From the NCBI GenBank assembly GCA_034508935.3, contig CM067448.1, forward strand, positions 61,476,147 to 61,540,146: a stretch of 64,000 nt of DNA, written 5' to 3'. Below, piece by piece: positions 44,075-55,700 of the stretch (position 1 is the first letter of the stretch; each line of letters begins with the position of its first letter). The notes under the pieces were generated by a model. The model did not search any database and was not told the DNA's origin. It was given only the letters and a program-made list of their open reading frames with translations. The DNA is from Berghia stephanieae (Eukaryota; Mollusca; Gastropoda; Nudibranchia; Aeolidiidae). The position numbers were made by a program, and so were the translations under genes.

Positions 44075-44339
44075 TCTTCTTTGTTGGATCCTGTGCTTGT
44101 TGTCTGGATGAGACTTTTAGGTGATCTCAAATTAAGTACTACACTTGTGTGCTTTTGGAGCCTACTTCTGTCCCTAATTGAATTTGAAGCATTCCCGTTT
44201 GTCTTATTCTCGTGTGCTTTTAAATTTAAATCTAGAATTAGAATTGTTTACTATCCCATTTTCTTCCCTTTTACTGGGGGTAAAATGATCTAAATGTTTG
44301 GCAAGTGCCGTAAAACCCTTAAAAACAAAAAGTCAGATG

Positions 44340-44642
44340 GATTTATCTTTTATTGAGAGATGATATTGTTATTCCTTGTAATTTGTAAATCATCTCTCCA
44401 TTATAATTATATATTGTCTATGGTTAGTGTTAGGTTCTTTAATTATTATGGGGTTATTTTTTTCAACCATCTGAGTGTATAGCTTGTGATGTTTGTTGAA
44501 TTAGTCTCCCTTTGTCTTATACTATACTCTCTTTGCTGTTTGATAACTAGATCTAAATCTTTTGACTAATCTATACTTTTCCTTTTTACTGGCACTAACA
44601 TGGTGTAATGGTGTTGCAAGTGCCATAAAACCCCTAAAAGCA
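44340..44642 (+). repeat. Diverged R540 copy and remnant
   Basis: GAGAGATGATATTG, GTAAATCATCTCTCC, CTTTTTACTGGCACTAACAT and GTTGCAAGTGCCATAAAACC mark an older copy. A further 3' scrap (CTTTTTCCTGGCGGTGAAAT) lies at 44735-44800. Confidence 0.7.
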
Positions 44643-44889
44643 GAGTCGAGATCCATTCCCTCTCATCCCTGCCTAGCCTCAAATTCTTAGGGGTGCTTGT
44701 AAGTCAGATTCTGAACACAAAACCGTTATTATTTCCACCTTTTATCTTTTTCCTGGCGGTGAAATGTTTTAAAAATGTCCAAGCACCACATAACTCTTGA
44801 AAAAAAAACTAAATATAAGGTGTCTTCGTTGTGTTTATGTGCTTTAGTATTTGTAATTGCGATTATGTATGTGTGTGAGTGTGTATATA

Positions 44890-45270
44890 TATAATAATAA
44901 TAATAATAATCATAGCGCCTAATTCCAATTAAGAATTGCTCACTGGTGCTTTACATCAACACATCATGTATCATACACAAATATAGAACTGACATGTTAA
45001 AAACCACATAAATACGATGATAAAATAATAATATATTATAATAAAATACATATTAAGAGTCCAAATTAATGCCCTATAGAAAAGCCCAGTTTTTAATCGT
45101 CTTCTAAAAGTAAGTGGATTTTCACTATATTGTATAACATTTTGAATGATGTAACTTAAAAATAAATAAACCATTAAAAGGCATGAATGTTTGAGGTGTG
45201 GTTGCAATTATTACAATGCTGTACAATAAACCATCCTAGTATTACACTCACTCTTTCCTTCACTGACAAC
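44890..45270. repeat. AAT repeat with SINE-like tail; otherwise unrecognised
   Basis: (AAT)n at 44893-44912 followed by CATAGCGCCTAATTCC..GGTGCTTTACATC, a small retroposon-type 3' hairpin in reverse. Rest AT-rich with no gene. Confidence 0.45.
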
Positions 45271-45293
45271 TTTACACTTCTTCTTCTTCTTCT

Positions 45294-45480
45294 TGTAGTC
45301 CTTCAAAGCCATTAGGCGCATGGAGCTGGGTCTGTTAGATCTGGTGGAAAGTACTTTGCAATGGGCTAGCGTTCTATCCAAAAAGTAGCAAGCAATTGCT
45401 ATTGTCCATTTCCCTCTATAGAAATTGGGATAAACTCCAGCTCCATGGGTCGAATGGCTCTGAATCTGAAGAACTATTAA
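45294..45480 (+). repeat. Type-2 SINE body
   Basis: GGTCTGTTAGATCTGGTGGA, AAGTACTTTGCAATGGGCTA, AGCAAGCAATTGCTATTGTC and GGGATAAACTCCAGCTCCAT match 57375-57520. The tRNA head is lost. Confidence 0.82.
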
Positions 45481-45689
45481 ATATGCAGGAGAATTCACAA
45501 ATGAAGAAATGCCCACAGGAAAATTGAGTATGAAAAAAAACACAAATCCTGTGTATATTTCAACTTTTATTTAAATTCTACATTACATTACATAACAATG
45601 CAGAAGCTTATTTTAAATTCTAGTTTTCTTATTTGCAATGTTATTCTTTTCATACAGAGCAGTTTTCTATTTCTAAAATAGTAATGACA

Positions 45690-45890
45690 TACAATTATAG
45701 ATAGAATGAAGTTGACGTCACTCGGGTCTATGTTGTTGTTTTTTTTTTGCCATCCACGTTTATGAGTAATTCTCACTTAACCGTATTATCCAGACTATAA
45801 ACGTTCATGGTTACACAGAATTTTGTGTATCGGTCGATTATACTTCTGGATGGCAATGTTGTGAGCTTCTTAGCCAAGCGCATACTGTCT
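45690..45890 (+). repeat. Dispersed 200-bp repeat, copy 1
   Basis: From ATAGATAGAATGAAGTTGAC to AGCTTCTTAGCCAAGCGCAT, about 88% similar by eye to 57635-57835. In both places it follows a type-2 SINE by 110-220 bp, so the two may be parts of one larger element. Confidence 0.8.
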
Positions 45891-45937
45891 ATTGTACAAA
45901 CTTTGTAAAACCAATTGAGCATCGAGAGAAAAAATAT

Positions 45938-45946
45938 AATTATTAT

Positions 45947-46029
<83 letters not shown>

Positions 46030-46139
46030 CTAATCATTATATCACAGCTTATGCATTCAAATAATTTTTACCTTAAGAATCATTTAAATACTAACAACAC
46101 TTAAATTATAATAGTAGTAGGAGTATTATTAATAATAAT

Positions 46140-46224
<85 letters not shown>

Positions 46225-46225
46225 G
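45938..46225. repeat. (AAT)n and (AAC)n arrays
   Basis: About 90 bp of AAT (45938-46027) and, after 100 bp, about 55 bp of AAC (46140-46193) followed by more AAT. Confidence 0.93.
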
Positions 46226-46361
46226 TTTAATAATGTGAAAGAGCTTATTTAGAAATTTTCCATGTGGCATTTTACAAGAAGTATTTAATCATTGAAAGCT
46301 AATGGATGGCTTACTTAAACAATCCATACAACAGAACTGTTTGTATAATGGTAAAGCAGGG

Positions 46362-46430
46362 TTACATTAGCTCAGATAGTACAGTAGAGCACTAACCTCA
46401 CATTCAAAACAATAGGATTCAATAGTCGTA
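46362..46430 (+). repeat. tRNA-like SINE head (diverged)
   Basis: GTTACATTAGCTCAGATAGT, then AGAGCACTAACCTCACATTC: a box A-like region. Reverse complement of 47538-47590. Confidence 0.6.
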
Positions 46431-46779
46431 ACGTCACTTCCTTCCTAATGACGCATGGTAACTTAGTAACACTGGCTCTAAACTATCGGAACAATGGCGG
46501 ACGCCCTATGAAATATTTCTCCGGCGAGCATAAAAGCGTATCCAGAGTGAAAAAAAAACATAAATTTGATCATGTTTTTACTTTTACACATTCTGATCAC
46601 AAGACATATGAAAAGTTCTAGCCAGCTTGAAGAATAAAAAGTAATGATTTTCTTTGTTTAGAACCAAGATGGCCGCCGTTGCCAGGCGGCGTGACATCAG
46701 ACTATTGTATCCAATTGGTGGTATTGGTCCCCCGTGGTGTTGGTGGTTTTGTTGGGTATTTTTTTCTAACCCCTCTGCT

Positions 46780-46945
46780 CACCCAGCCAGCAGTGATTAC
46801 GTCTTTGGTCTGCTAGAAATCGTGGAAAGTACTTTGCGATAAACCGGCATTCTATCCAAAGGGAAACTGGCAATTGATACTGATATCGTTTAACGCTGCA
46901 GAAACTGGAATAAAATCAGCCCCTAATGGGCCTTATTTATTATTT
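46780..46945 (+). repeat. Type-2 SINE body
   Basis: GGTCTGCTAGAAATCGTGGA, AAGTACTTTGCGATAAACCG, CCAAAGGGAAACTGGCAATT. Lies just past the RTTN 3' end, antisense to RTTN. 46431-46779 is unrecognised apart from two GCCGCCAT-like words. Confidence 0.75.
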
Positions 46946-46981
46946 TGACTACTTTTGGCATAAGAATCAAAATAATTTAAT
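46936..46981 (-). promoter_or_regulatory. Candidate RTTN poly(A) signals
   Basis: On the - strand ATTAAA (46981-46976) and AATAAA (46941-46936) lie 110-155 nt past the stop codon. The AATAAA sits at the edge of a type-2 SINE fragment (46780-46945), so a repeat may supply the gene's 3' end. Not proven. Confidence 0.35.
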
Positions 46982-47091
46982 TTCCACATTTTACTTTGTG
47001 TCGTGTGAGCCAGGCAAAAGAGGTATATATGTATGCCATATTTTTTCCAACAAAAATAAATAAATTCCATTTTTGGAAATCTTTGATACTT

Positions 47092-47238
47092 TCACTCTCT
47101 AATGTTGTCTATAATGGCCTTGAGATTCTGACAGGTGGCTTCTATCACTGGAGTTGATCTTTGACCGCCGTTGTTTATGTTGTGCAGGGTGTCCAGAATT
47201 CGAGGAGTAACTTTTGATGACTTGACTTGGACTTTAGC
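47092..47238 (-). CDS. RTTN: RTTN terminal coding exon
   Basis: 147 bp, 48 codons plus TGA. Encodes AKVQVKSSKVTPRILDTLHN, INNGGQRSTPVIEATCQNLK and AIIDNIRE. Human ends similarly after KSPSVKRRVDEAYSLAKK and YLKCLENLVQLL. Acceptor CTACTACAG is in phase with the previous exon. Confidence 0.9.
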   Translation of the reverse strand, partial: AKVQVKSSKVTPRILDTLHNINNGGQRSTPVIEATCQNLKAIIDNIRE

Positions 47239-49671
47239 CTGTAGTAGGTCGGATAATGAATGACAAAAGTTTTTAAAATGAAATAAAAAAGCAAAGAATT
47301 ATAAATTGGTGTGGTAAAATCAAAAATTCTGTCCACTTTTGGAACAAATTAACTGCTGGTAACACGCTTTCGAGAAATAGTGGAACCTTTAAAAGAATTA
47401 TGCGGTTATGTGGTCTTGTGGTATGACACTTGCCATTGGATCAGAATAGGTTTGAGTCCCGCTCTGACCGGTGCATAGTTGAGTCCTTGGAAATGGCTCT
47501 TTACTCACATTCTCTAACCGTACTTAGGTGTAAAATGTGTAGAATGTGAGGTTAGTGCTCTACTATCTGAGCTAGTGTAACCCTTGCCATAACATAAACA
47601 TTTCTGTTGTTTGGATTGTCTAACTTAGGAGTACCAAAGCGTTAACAGCGTTGTCTCTGTCGGAAAAAATTCTAATACAGTAGGACATGAAAGTAACGTA
47701 CTCGGAAATAGCGAGTAAAATCTAAATCCCCGTTTTTTTTCTCTTATTTGAGTCAATAAAATTAGCATGCAAGTAGCGAGTATGAAAAAGAGGTCAACTC
47801 GGAAATAACGAGCATTTCCTGCCCCAGCCTAGGACTTCGAACGAAGTAAAGCAAAACACCAGACAAGAGCGATTTAAATATTTTTAGCCTAGCTTCTTTT
47901 CTTTTCTTATTTTTCGTTACGAGTAATATTACATAGTAGCCTAGTCTGTAGTAGTACATAATAGGCGAAACAAATTTGGGTGGGGGTTGGGTGTGTGTGT
48001 TTCTGTGCGTGTGGGGATCAATTATTCACCCAATGTGGTGACACGCGACGCGCGAGGTAAGCACTGGCAGCCAACATGTCAACATGCCTCACTTCGCAGC
48101 ATCGGTCAGCGAGTCGCATTCGATCAGCGAGAGAGGGGAGCGTGGAACCATCATTTCAGTAGATTGAGTGATGCGCTTGCTTACCTCATCAAACATGCCT
48201 ATTGCATACAAACACTCGCACACTCACATACACGAAATCTTGATGGAAATGGAAGGGGCGGATCAACTTCAACCTGTGGCCATCATTGCGTAGTTAACGA
48301 AGGCCGTGTTCAACGCCGCCCTCACTCCACTTTATCCACACACAGTCATTTGCACGCACGCGCGGCACACGCGCACGAACACACACACACACACACACAC
48401 ATTGTCTTTCCATATTTTTGTACGGCCGAGTGACCTTTCCTGGCAACTCGGGAATAGCGAGAACTCGGAAATAGCGAGTAATCAGGAGTGGACCCGTCGA
48501 ACTCGCTATTTCCGAGTTCTACTGTATCGCCAAACAGACATCATGTCTAGCCTTACACATTAAGTGTTGCTGCTGGCTTGGGACCCCTTGTAAAGAGTTT
48601 TAGTAGGTATTACACAATATAAAAGCCCATTCTGAATTAATTTTTTAAAACTAAAGGCTATATGGAAAGGGTAATACCACAAACTCTGGGACCCAAATAA
48701 TTTTGGGGGTTTGGGAGGGGGGAAACTTTTTTTTTTTTTTAAAGTCTAGTAGGGGGTTTGGGAGGAGAGAGAATGGGAACGTTTGCTTCCTTGAGCAATA
48801 CCAACAACTCACTTTTCACTTTCTTTTACTTTTAGTCATCCTCGTCTTGTATTGTCACAAAAGTTTGAGAGCAGAGACAGGCAATAAGTTAACTCACTCA
48901 ACCCTAACACCGACTATATCCGTAGTTTACCCGGGTTACTTTTACCCCATGCCTATTTATACATTTTTCTGAGACAAATTATAGGCATTGTATCAAAGCT
49001 AATGTTTTTAGTTTTTACATGTTAATGGTATTTGAATAAAACTATCTATGTAGCCCACATGCTCATTTTTTTTGTTTGTTTGTTTGTTGCTTTAGGTCTC
49101 TTCCAACACAATTGAGGTTATATGAGAGACCGCTGAAACAAAAAAACAAGCAATCTAACAAAAATAGTACAAATGTAAATCAAAATCATAACCTAAAGAT
49201 ATCATAAGCTAAATTATAAATAACCAAGAACAAACAGGCAGAAGATTTACAGAAAAAAAATATCCCCTGTCAAAAATACAATCACAAACCAAAGAAGCAG
49301 GATAGGCTAGTAAAGAGAAGAAGAAACGACATCACTATCGGATCGTACACCCATGCGAACATCAGAGGTATATGATTCAAGGGTGATGCTCCCATCCAAC
49401 CACCCGCACATGCTCATTTTTAATACACTTTTTTCCAATTTTGAAAAGTAGCAAAAATCTCTAGGATTGAGTGAGTTTACTAAGGCTTTGGTCTGACAGT
49501 GTGTCAGTTTAGTTGAAGAGGAAGCTGAAGAACTTACTTTGTGATTGTTGTGAACCAGGGCATGGAGAGCAGACGTGGCCACCAAACGACTCTGCTCATC
49601 ACTCTTCTGTTCTATCTGACCCACAAGGCAGCCAACAAAGTTTTCTGGAGAGAACAAAATAATATTAATAA

Positions 49672-49730
<59 letters not shown>

Positions 49731-52700
49731 GACTCTTATAGAGTGCACAGTATCCTCAACAATGAGGCTCTTGGCGCTTTAAATTACATCAACAACAAAA
49801 CAATATTTAAAGTACATGACATCAAAAAAAAAAGAAATGTTTTAAAGGATTTCTTGAAAACAGACAATGATGCGGATTCTCGGATGCTCTGTGGAATGGT
49901 GTTCCATGCAGACGGACCAAAATGAGAAAAGGACCTTGTTCCCGCCTTTGTACAAATGCGTGGGATAGCCAAACGGGTGGTGTCATTGGAGGAACGCAAA
50001 AGTCGGGGAAAATAAAAAATCTCCATGTTTTTCTTCTTGACTTTATATAGACAATCATCCCTAGCAGGACTTGGGGCTCCATTTATGTAATGTAGTAGAA
50101 AAGTATATATACCATATTAGAATATTCCCTGCATTGAATCACTTCTTCCTGTTATTATGGTTACCTACTTCCTGGCGCCAGAATGCCTACTTCCAGTTCT
50201 CACTTCTCTAATTTTAGTCAGTCCAGTTCAGGAGCTCAATGAAGTAACGTGTAAAACTAGTCTATCTCAGTTCATTATAATTTAAGTCTAAGATAATTCG
50301 AATGAGTATTAAAGGTGACCCACATGAATGGAGACTTCACAAAAAAAAAAAACGTTTCAGTACTTGGCCTTCGTCAGGAGACAAACAGTAACAGACAAAT
50401 AAATGATGGCGAAAAAAATTCACATTTGGTTAAATATAAGCAACAGAGAATTGTGTGGCAGATTAGATGAGTAGAAATTATGATAAATAAGCAAGTGAGT
50501 AGTCAACACTTCTGCTCATTGTACTTTGTTTTATATTCTCTCCATTTATATGAGACACATTTACTCACTAGATTTTTTTCTTTCTATCTTAACTGAAACT
50601 GACTCATTTAGGCACTTTAAGTTTTTAGTTAAACCTGAATATCATTGTTGTTGCTGCTCTCTTGGTGTAAAACAGTAAGGTATAATGTCAGATTAAATTA
50701 AAATTGAATATCGTCTGTTTATGTTTAGTTATCTTTCCAACGGTGAAAACAACAACACAGACATATAAGGGCTACAGGAAAAAAATATTGAACAATTTAG
50801 TGATCTCAGAGTGAAGAAAACTCTAGTAGGAGGGGATGAAGGGGAACACATGCTTTAGTTGAGAATATCACTTATGAAGCCTAAAATTATATGACAAATT
50901 TAACTCCCACAAATATGAAAGTGCACTGTTAAATAGCGGACCTATCGAAGTTCCCCAACCCTCTCCTTACCAGCCATTTTCGGGATTTTCCCCAAAACTT
51001 CACACCCAACTAACACAAAACACATTTTTTATCACTCAAACACAATAGCAGTAAAGTTCTTCCGATACATTATTTCTTTAGCATAGCATGCTCTACAACA
51101 CACTGTTCATTTTCTTAAAATTTTATGATGTACAAAAGAAATTTGAATAAGAAAGATGTTGGTTGTCTCGTAACGAATGTGACGATTTTCCTATAATTGG
51201 TATGGAGAGGGTTAAAACAAACAAACAAAATCAATCCTACCAACTGCCAGTAGTTTTGGTTTGTTGGGTGCGTGACAACAAAGGTTTCTAACGACCAGGA
51301 TGGCACATTGACGACACCTGCTGGATCCTGCCTCCACCAAATCCACCAAAACCGTCAAGATCTCTGTCAAATATAAGAGTGAAGATAGATACATCGATCA
51401 AATAGAATGGTATGATTAAAAAATCAAATTAATTATAACCCCTAAAGAATGTGACGAATTTTGAATGGATGTTGCATTTTTGACAAAACTGAGTTATCCA
51501 AGTCATCGTTAAGTTTCATCATCATTGCCTTTTTCACCCTGGGTCAGGGTATAGGCCACAGACAAACAGTTTCCATCCTTCTCTATCCTGAGCCAACTTT
51601 TTTATCTCATTCCAGGTCTTACCACTTCTCTGTATATCAGCTTCTTTAATTCTTCTCCATGTTCCTCGTGGCCTTCCCCTTGATCTTCTGCCCTGAGGGT
51701 TCCAGTCCAATACTTTCTTTGTTTTAGTTGAGTCATTCTTTCTAAGCGTGTGTCCAATCCACCTCCATCGTCTTCTTCCTATATCCTCTCCCACTGGTTT
51801 CTGCTGTGTTCTTTTCCATACTTCTTCCTGTGTATGAATCCCGTCCCCTCTCCCTGAATATAAAATCTTCTCCCCAGACTTGAGGTGTTTCTGTCCGGAT
51901 TGTATCCAGTGGGTTTCGCTTACTCCAAGTATATGCAGCCTGTATCTTCTCATCTCAGTCACAACTTGAGAGCTTTTTCCTGCTTCATACATGGTGCGAA
52001 CGTTCCACGACGCAATTCGAAGCTGCTTGTTTGGCGAAGACGTCATCGGGTCAGCAGAGTCCTTTCGGCTTTGTCTGTTGTCCTTCATAATTCTGTTATT
52101 CCAGAAACTCTTCGGTCGCCCAAGCTAAAAAAAGGATTTAGTTTGTCTGTCTGTGTTTCTGTAACGGTTTGAGTTTAACGGAAAGGGGTGTTAACCCTTT
52201 GCCAACCCCAACCTGGAGGACCAGGTGACTCAAAGATGGGGGAATCACACACCATTAGTCGCCTTTTACGACACGCTGGCTTGGCGTTGGGCTATTCTTG
52301 ACCCTCTCAGTTGAGGGACCCCGGACACCACACGGGGTATCGTTAAGTTTAAGTGGGATAAAATATTTTCATTTTCAAAAAATACCAAAATCGTCATGAT
52401 TTGTCTTTAGGTCCAGAAAGAATCAAGTAAAATGCTTTCTTTAGGGCAAAATCTTGGTTAAGGTTGTATCTACAAACTACAAACTACCAGCAAAACAATG
52501 CCTATATGGAAATTATAATAAAGAAAGAGGGAAAAATGGAAACAACATATCACAAGTCAGTGGAGGTTTGGGTTTTCTCCACCTTTGTCAGTTATGAGAT
52601 TTTTTATTTGTTTATTATTTTTTTTTCGATGACTACGATGTTACTAGTGTGCATCTGTGTGAGTGTGTCTATGTCAATATTGAATTGTTATAAATGTGTA

Positions 52701-55700
52701 ACCAAATGACAAATTGCCACTTTTTTGAGGACAATAAGGATTTTTTATTAATATTATTATTTAGTGAGATAAGCTTGACTTACCTGGAATCTTGAGAATT
52801 AACTGCTGTCCGTCGATACTGAATGAGAGAGACAGAAGTAGCTGACACCAGAGAATGTCTATGGCCACCTGCACCCTGATCTTACTCTTGCGAGGATTGA
52901 GCTGGGACACCTGTTGTAGAAAGGGGTTCTGAGGGAGGATAAAGATACAAAAAATAAATTGGCATTAACTAACTCAATGCAATGTAAAAGTCTGAAGATT
53001 GATATTTGTATATTGCTTCTGGAAAGTATCAATTATGAAATTTATTTATATACATTACTGCGTTTCACCTAAAAGAAACATTTCATAATCGTCAATTTTG
53101 TTGTTGTTAAAGTGTTAAAAGTTTTATTTTAGTGTTGTATTTTGTGTATGTGTATAGGGTGGGGGGGGGGGGGGGGGGAGGATCATCTTTGAGCTTAGTA
53201 TGTGATCTTCATTTTGAAGCATTATATTATAATTGGATTTTGTTTCTATTAAAAAGTCTACAAAAAGTCTATCAAATCCCACACCCAAAATTTTGAAAAG
53301 CAAATAAAAAATAATAGTAACACTCATTTCAAAGCAATTTTTTTTTCGTGTTCTGTATTGTTATAATATAATAATAATAATAATGATTTAAGAAGCACTT
53401 ATCTTTTAACGCAAGATTTCAAACACACTTATCTTCTAATATTGTGTTCGTTCTCGATTATGCTGAAAATGTGCCAGAGACTACCATACAAGGAAAGCGC
53501 ATTTGTCTCCATAAATTTCTAAATATTTTTTCTTAACGTGCATTGACATTTATTATATTCAGTTTAACTCAGTTGTCAGTTTATACAAGGAAAGAAGACA
53601 AATGATAAAGAGGCTATCAAATATGTGACTAACTCTACAAAACAGTTTTAATTCAGAGCTTTATCTTCTACACTGAATAACAAAAATAAAAGAGGCTTGA
53701 AAATTCTAGATACTTTCAAACGAGGCTTCCCTTTGTTTAGTAAATGGATGAATTAGTTCTATCAAAATTTTGTGAAAATTTAAATGTCAATTTCATTTAT
53801 CATTTTGATGTTAATATTTATTTACTATTTTATTAACGTATTTTTGTCTATCTATCTTTGTATTGTATATATTGTAAATCAAATGACAAATAGCCATATT
53901 TTTGGACAATAAATAATATATTATTATTATTATTATTATTATTATCATTATAAAGTAACCCCTGTGTCAGCTGCAGCACAGCGCCACAAACTGAGCTAAT
54001 GGGAGGTGACTTGTTGACAGCCACATAAAACAGTGGATATTCGAACTAGGCATCTTTCGGGCACGGAGCAAAGACCACACCGCTGAGCCACACTAGTCCC
54101 CCCCCCCCCCCCCTCTCCCCCCCCCCCCCCCCCACTCCCCTCCCCTCCCTATCAAACGTTATGGCAAAGTACAGTTTCCTCAAACGTTTTTGTATATCCC
54201 GAGGAGTTTGAGGAAACCGTGCTGGCGTGTCCTGGAAGGTCACATGACTATTTTTTAAAATACTGAGGTCACATGGCGACTATTACTCACCTTCCACAAT
54301 AAATTCCTACAATCTGAATTCATAGCCACATTGGACAATATCGTGAATATCAGACGAAGAGTAGGGGAGCACTCCTCTCTCTGAATGTGCGATTGAGCCA
54401 CTTTTAGCACGTAAAGTAGGATACACCCTTGTGGACCAGATGGCTTAATGGGTGCTGATGCCTGAACTTTGACCTCACTGCTTGGACTAGAGGTGAATGA
54501 ACTGGCAGCTGAAAAGGATGCATAAAACCGTTTAAAGTTCCGTGCAGTGAAATGAGACCCATTGCTTCAAAACCGGTATACGTTATTTATTGGACGGTTT
54601 AGATAATAAAAAAGAAAAATTATAGCCATCATGTTTTGCTTTATCAAGAAGAGAGAATATAATTATTTAACTCACTCAACCCTAACATCGACTATATCCG
54701 TAGTTTACCCGGTTACTTTTACCCATGCCTATTTGTTACATTTTTCTGAGACAAATTACAGGCGTAGTATCAAAGCTAATGTTTTTTAGTTTTTGCATGT
54801 TAATGATAGTTGAATAAAACTATCTATGTACATAATCATTTTTTCCAATTTTGAAAAGTAGCAAAAATCACTAGGATTGAGTGAGTTAAAGAGCTGAGAA
54901 GTAAAATGTCAAATTTCTATAATTTTATCGCAAAGTCCACATTTTGTCGCTTAGTTCATCTAGACTTATTACCAGATTGAAGTTCTGGGTCACCAATAAT
55001 AACTTGGACCTAAGGCAGGAACTCCCAAGTAATATCTGAGATTGATAGTAAAGTAGACTGGTGACAAACAGTTCATTGTTTTCAGTTGTATGATGGTCGA
55101 TTAAAATCATAATTTACGACATTCTGCGAATATCAAAAGAACGTTATTGAGCTCAATAGGCCATGATGGATACTGCCAACAAATTAAACAATAAAATGCG
55201 GCTAAAATGAGGCTATGTGGTCTTGTGGTATGACACTCGCTTTCGGATTGGAAGGTCCTGGGTTCGAGCCTTGCTCAGCGCATAGTTGAGTCCTTGGAGA
55301 AGGCTTTTTACTCACATTCTCTCACAGTACTCAGGTGTAAAATGAGTACCTGGCCGTTAACAGCGTTGTCTTTGTCCGAAAAATTGTAACATCGCGTAGC
55401 AGACGGCATGTCTCGTCCTACATGTTAAATGTTGCTGTTGGCCAGAGACCCCTTGTAAGGCGCTTTGAGCACATTTAGTGGATATTGCGCTATACAAAAG
55501 CTCAATTTTTTTTGGAATACAATAAAGAATGTGAGTAAAAAGTCTTCTCCAAGGACTCCACTCTGTGCCATCCACAACATCACTCAAACCAGGGACCTAC
55601 AAATCCGAAGTTGAATGTAAAACCACAAGAACCTCAAAGAACCTCTCATACTTGAAAATTTCAAATTCAGTAAGAAATACAAAATTCATCAGTAATTAAT

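Larger units (their letters stand above)
40190..44330 (+). repeat. R540 copy split by a LINE
   Basis: Left piece about 40190-40235 (GATTTATAAGCATTTGGGTG), right piece 44086-44330 (CCTGTGCTTGTTGTCTGGAT to CGTAAAACCCTTAAAAACAA). The two meet at the TCTTCTTTGTT duplication made by the LINE between them. Confidence 0.88.

Noticed and set aside
47987-48433. 148-codon frame with His/Arg-rich protein
   Set aside because: Lies inside the pogo-type TIR element, ends in an (AC)n run, no family resemblance.
54046-54243. 65-codon Gly-rich frame
   Set aside because: Gly codons come from a poly-C tract on the other strand.
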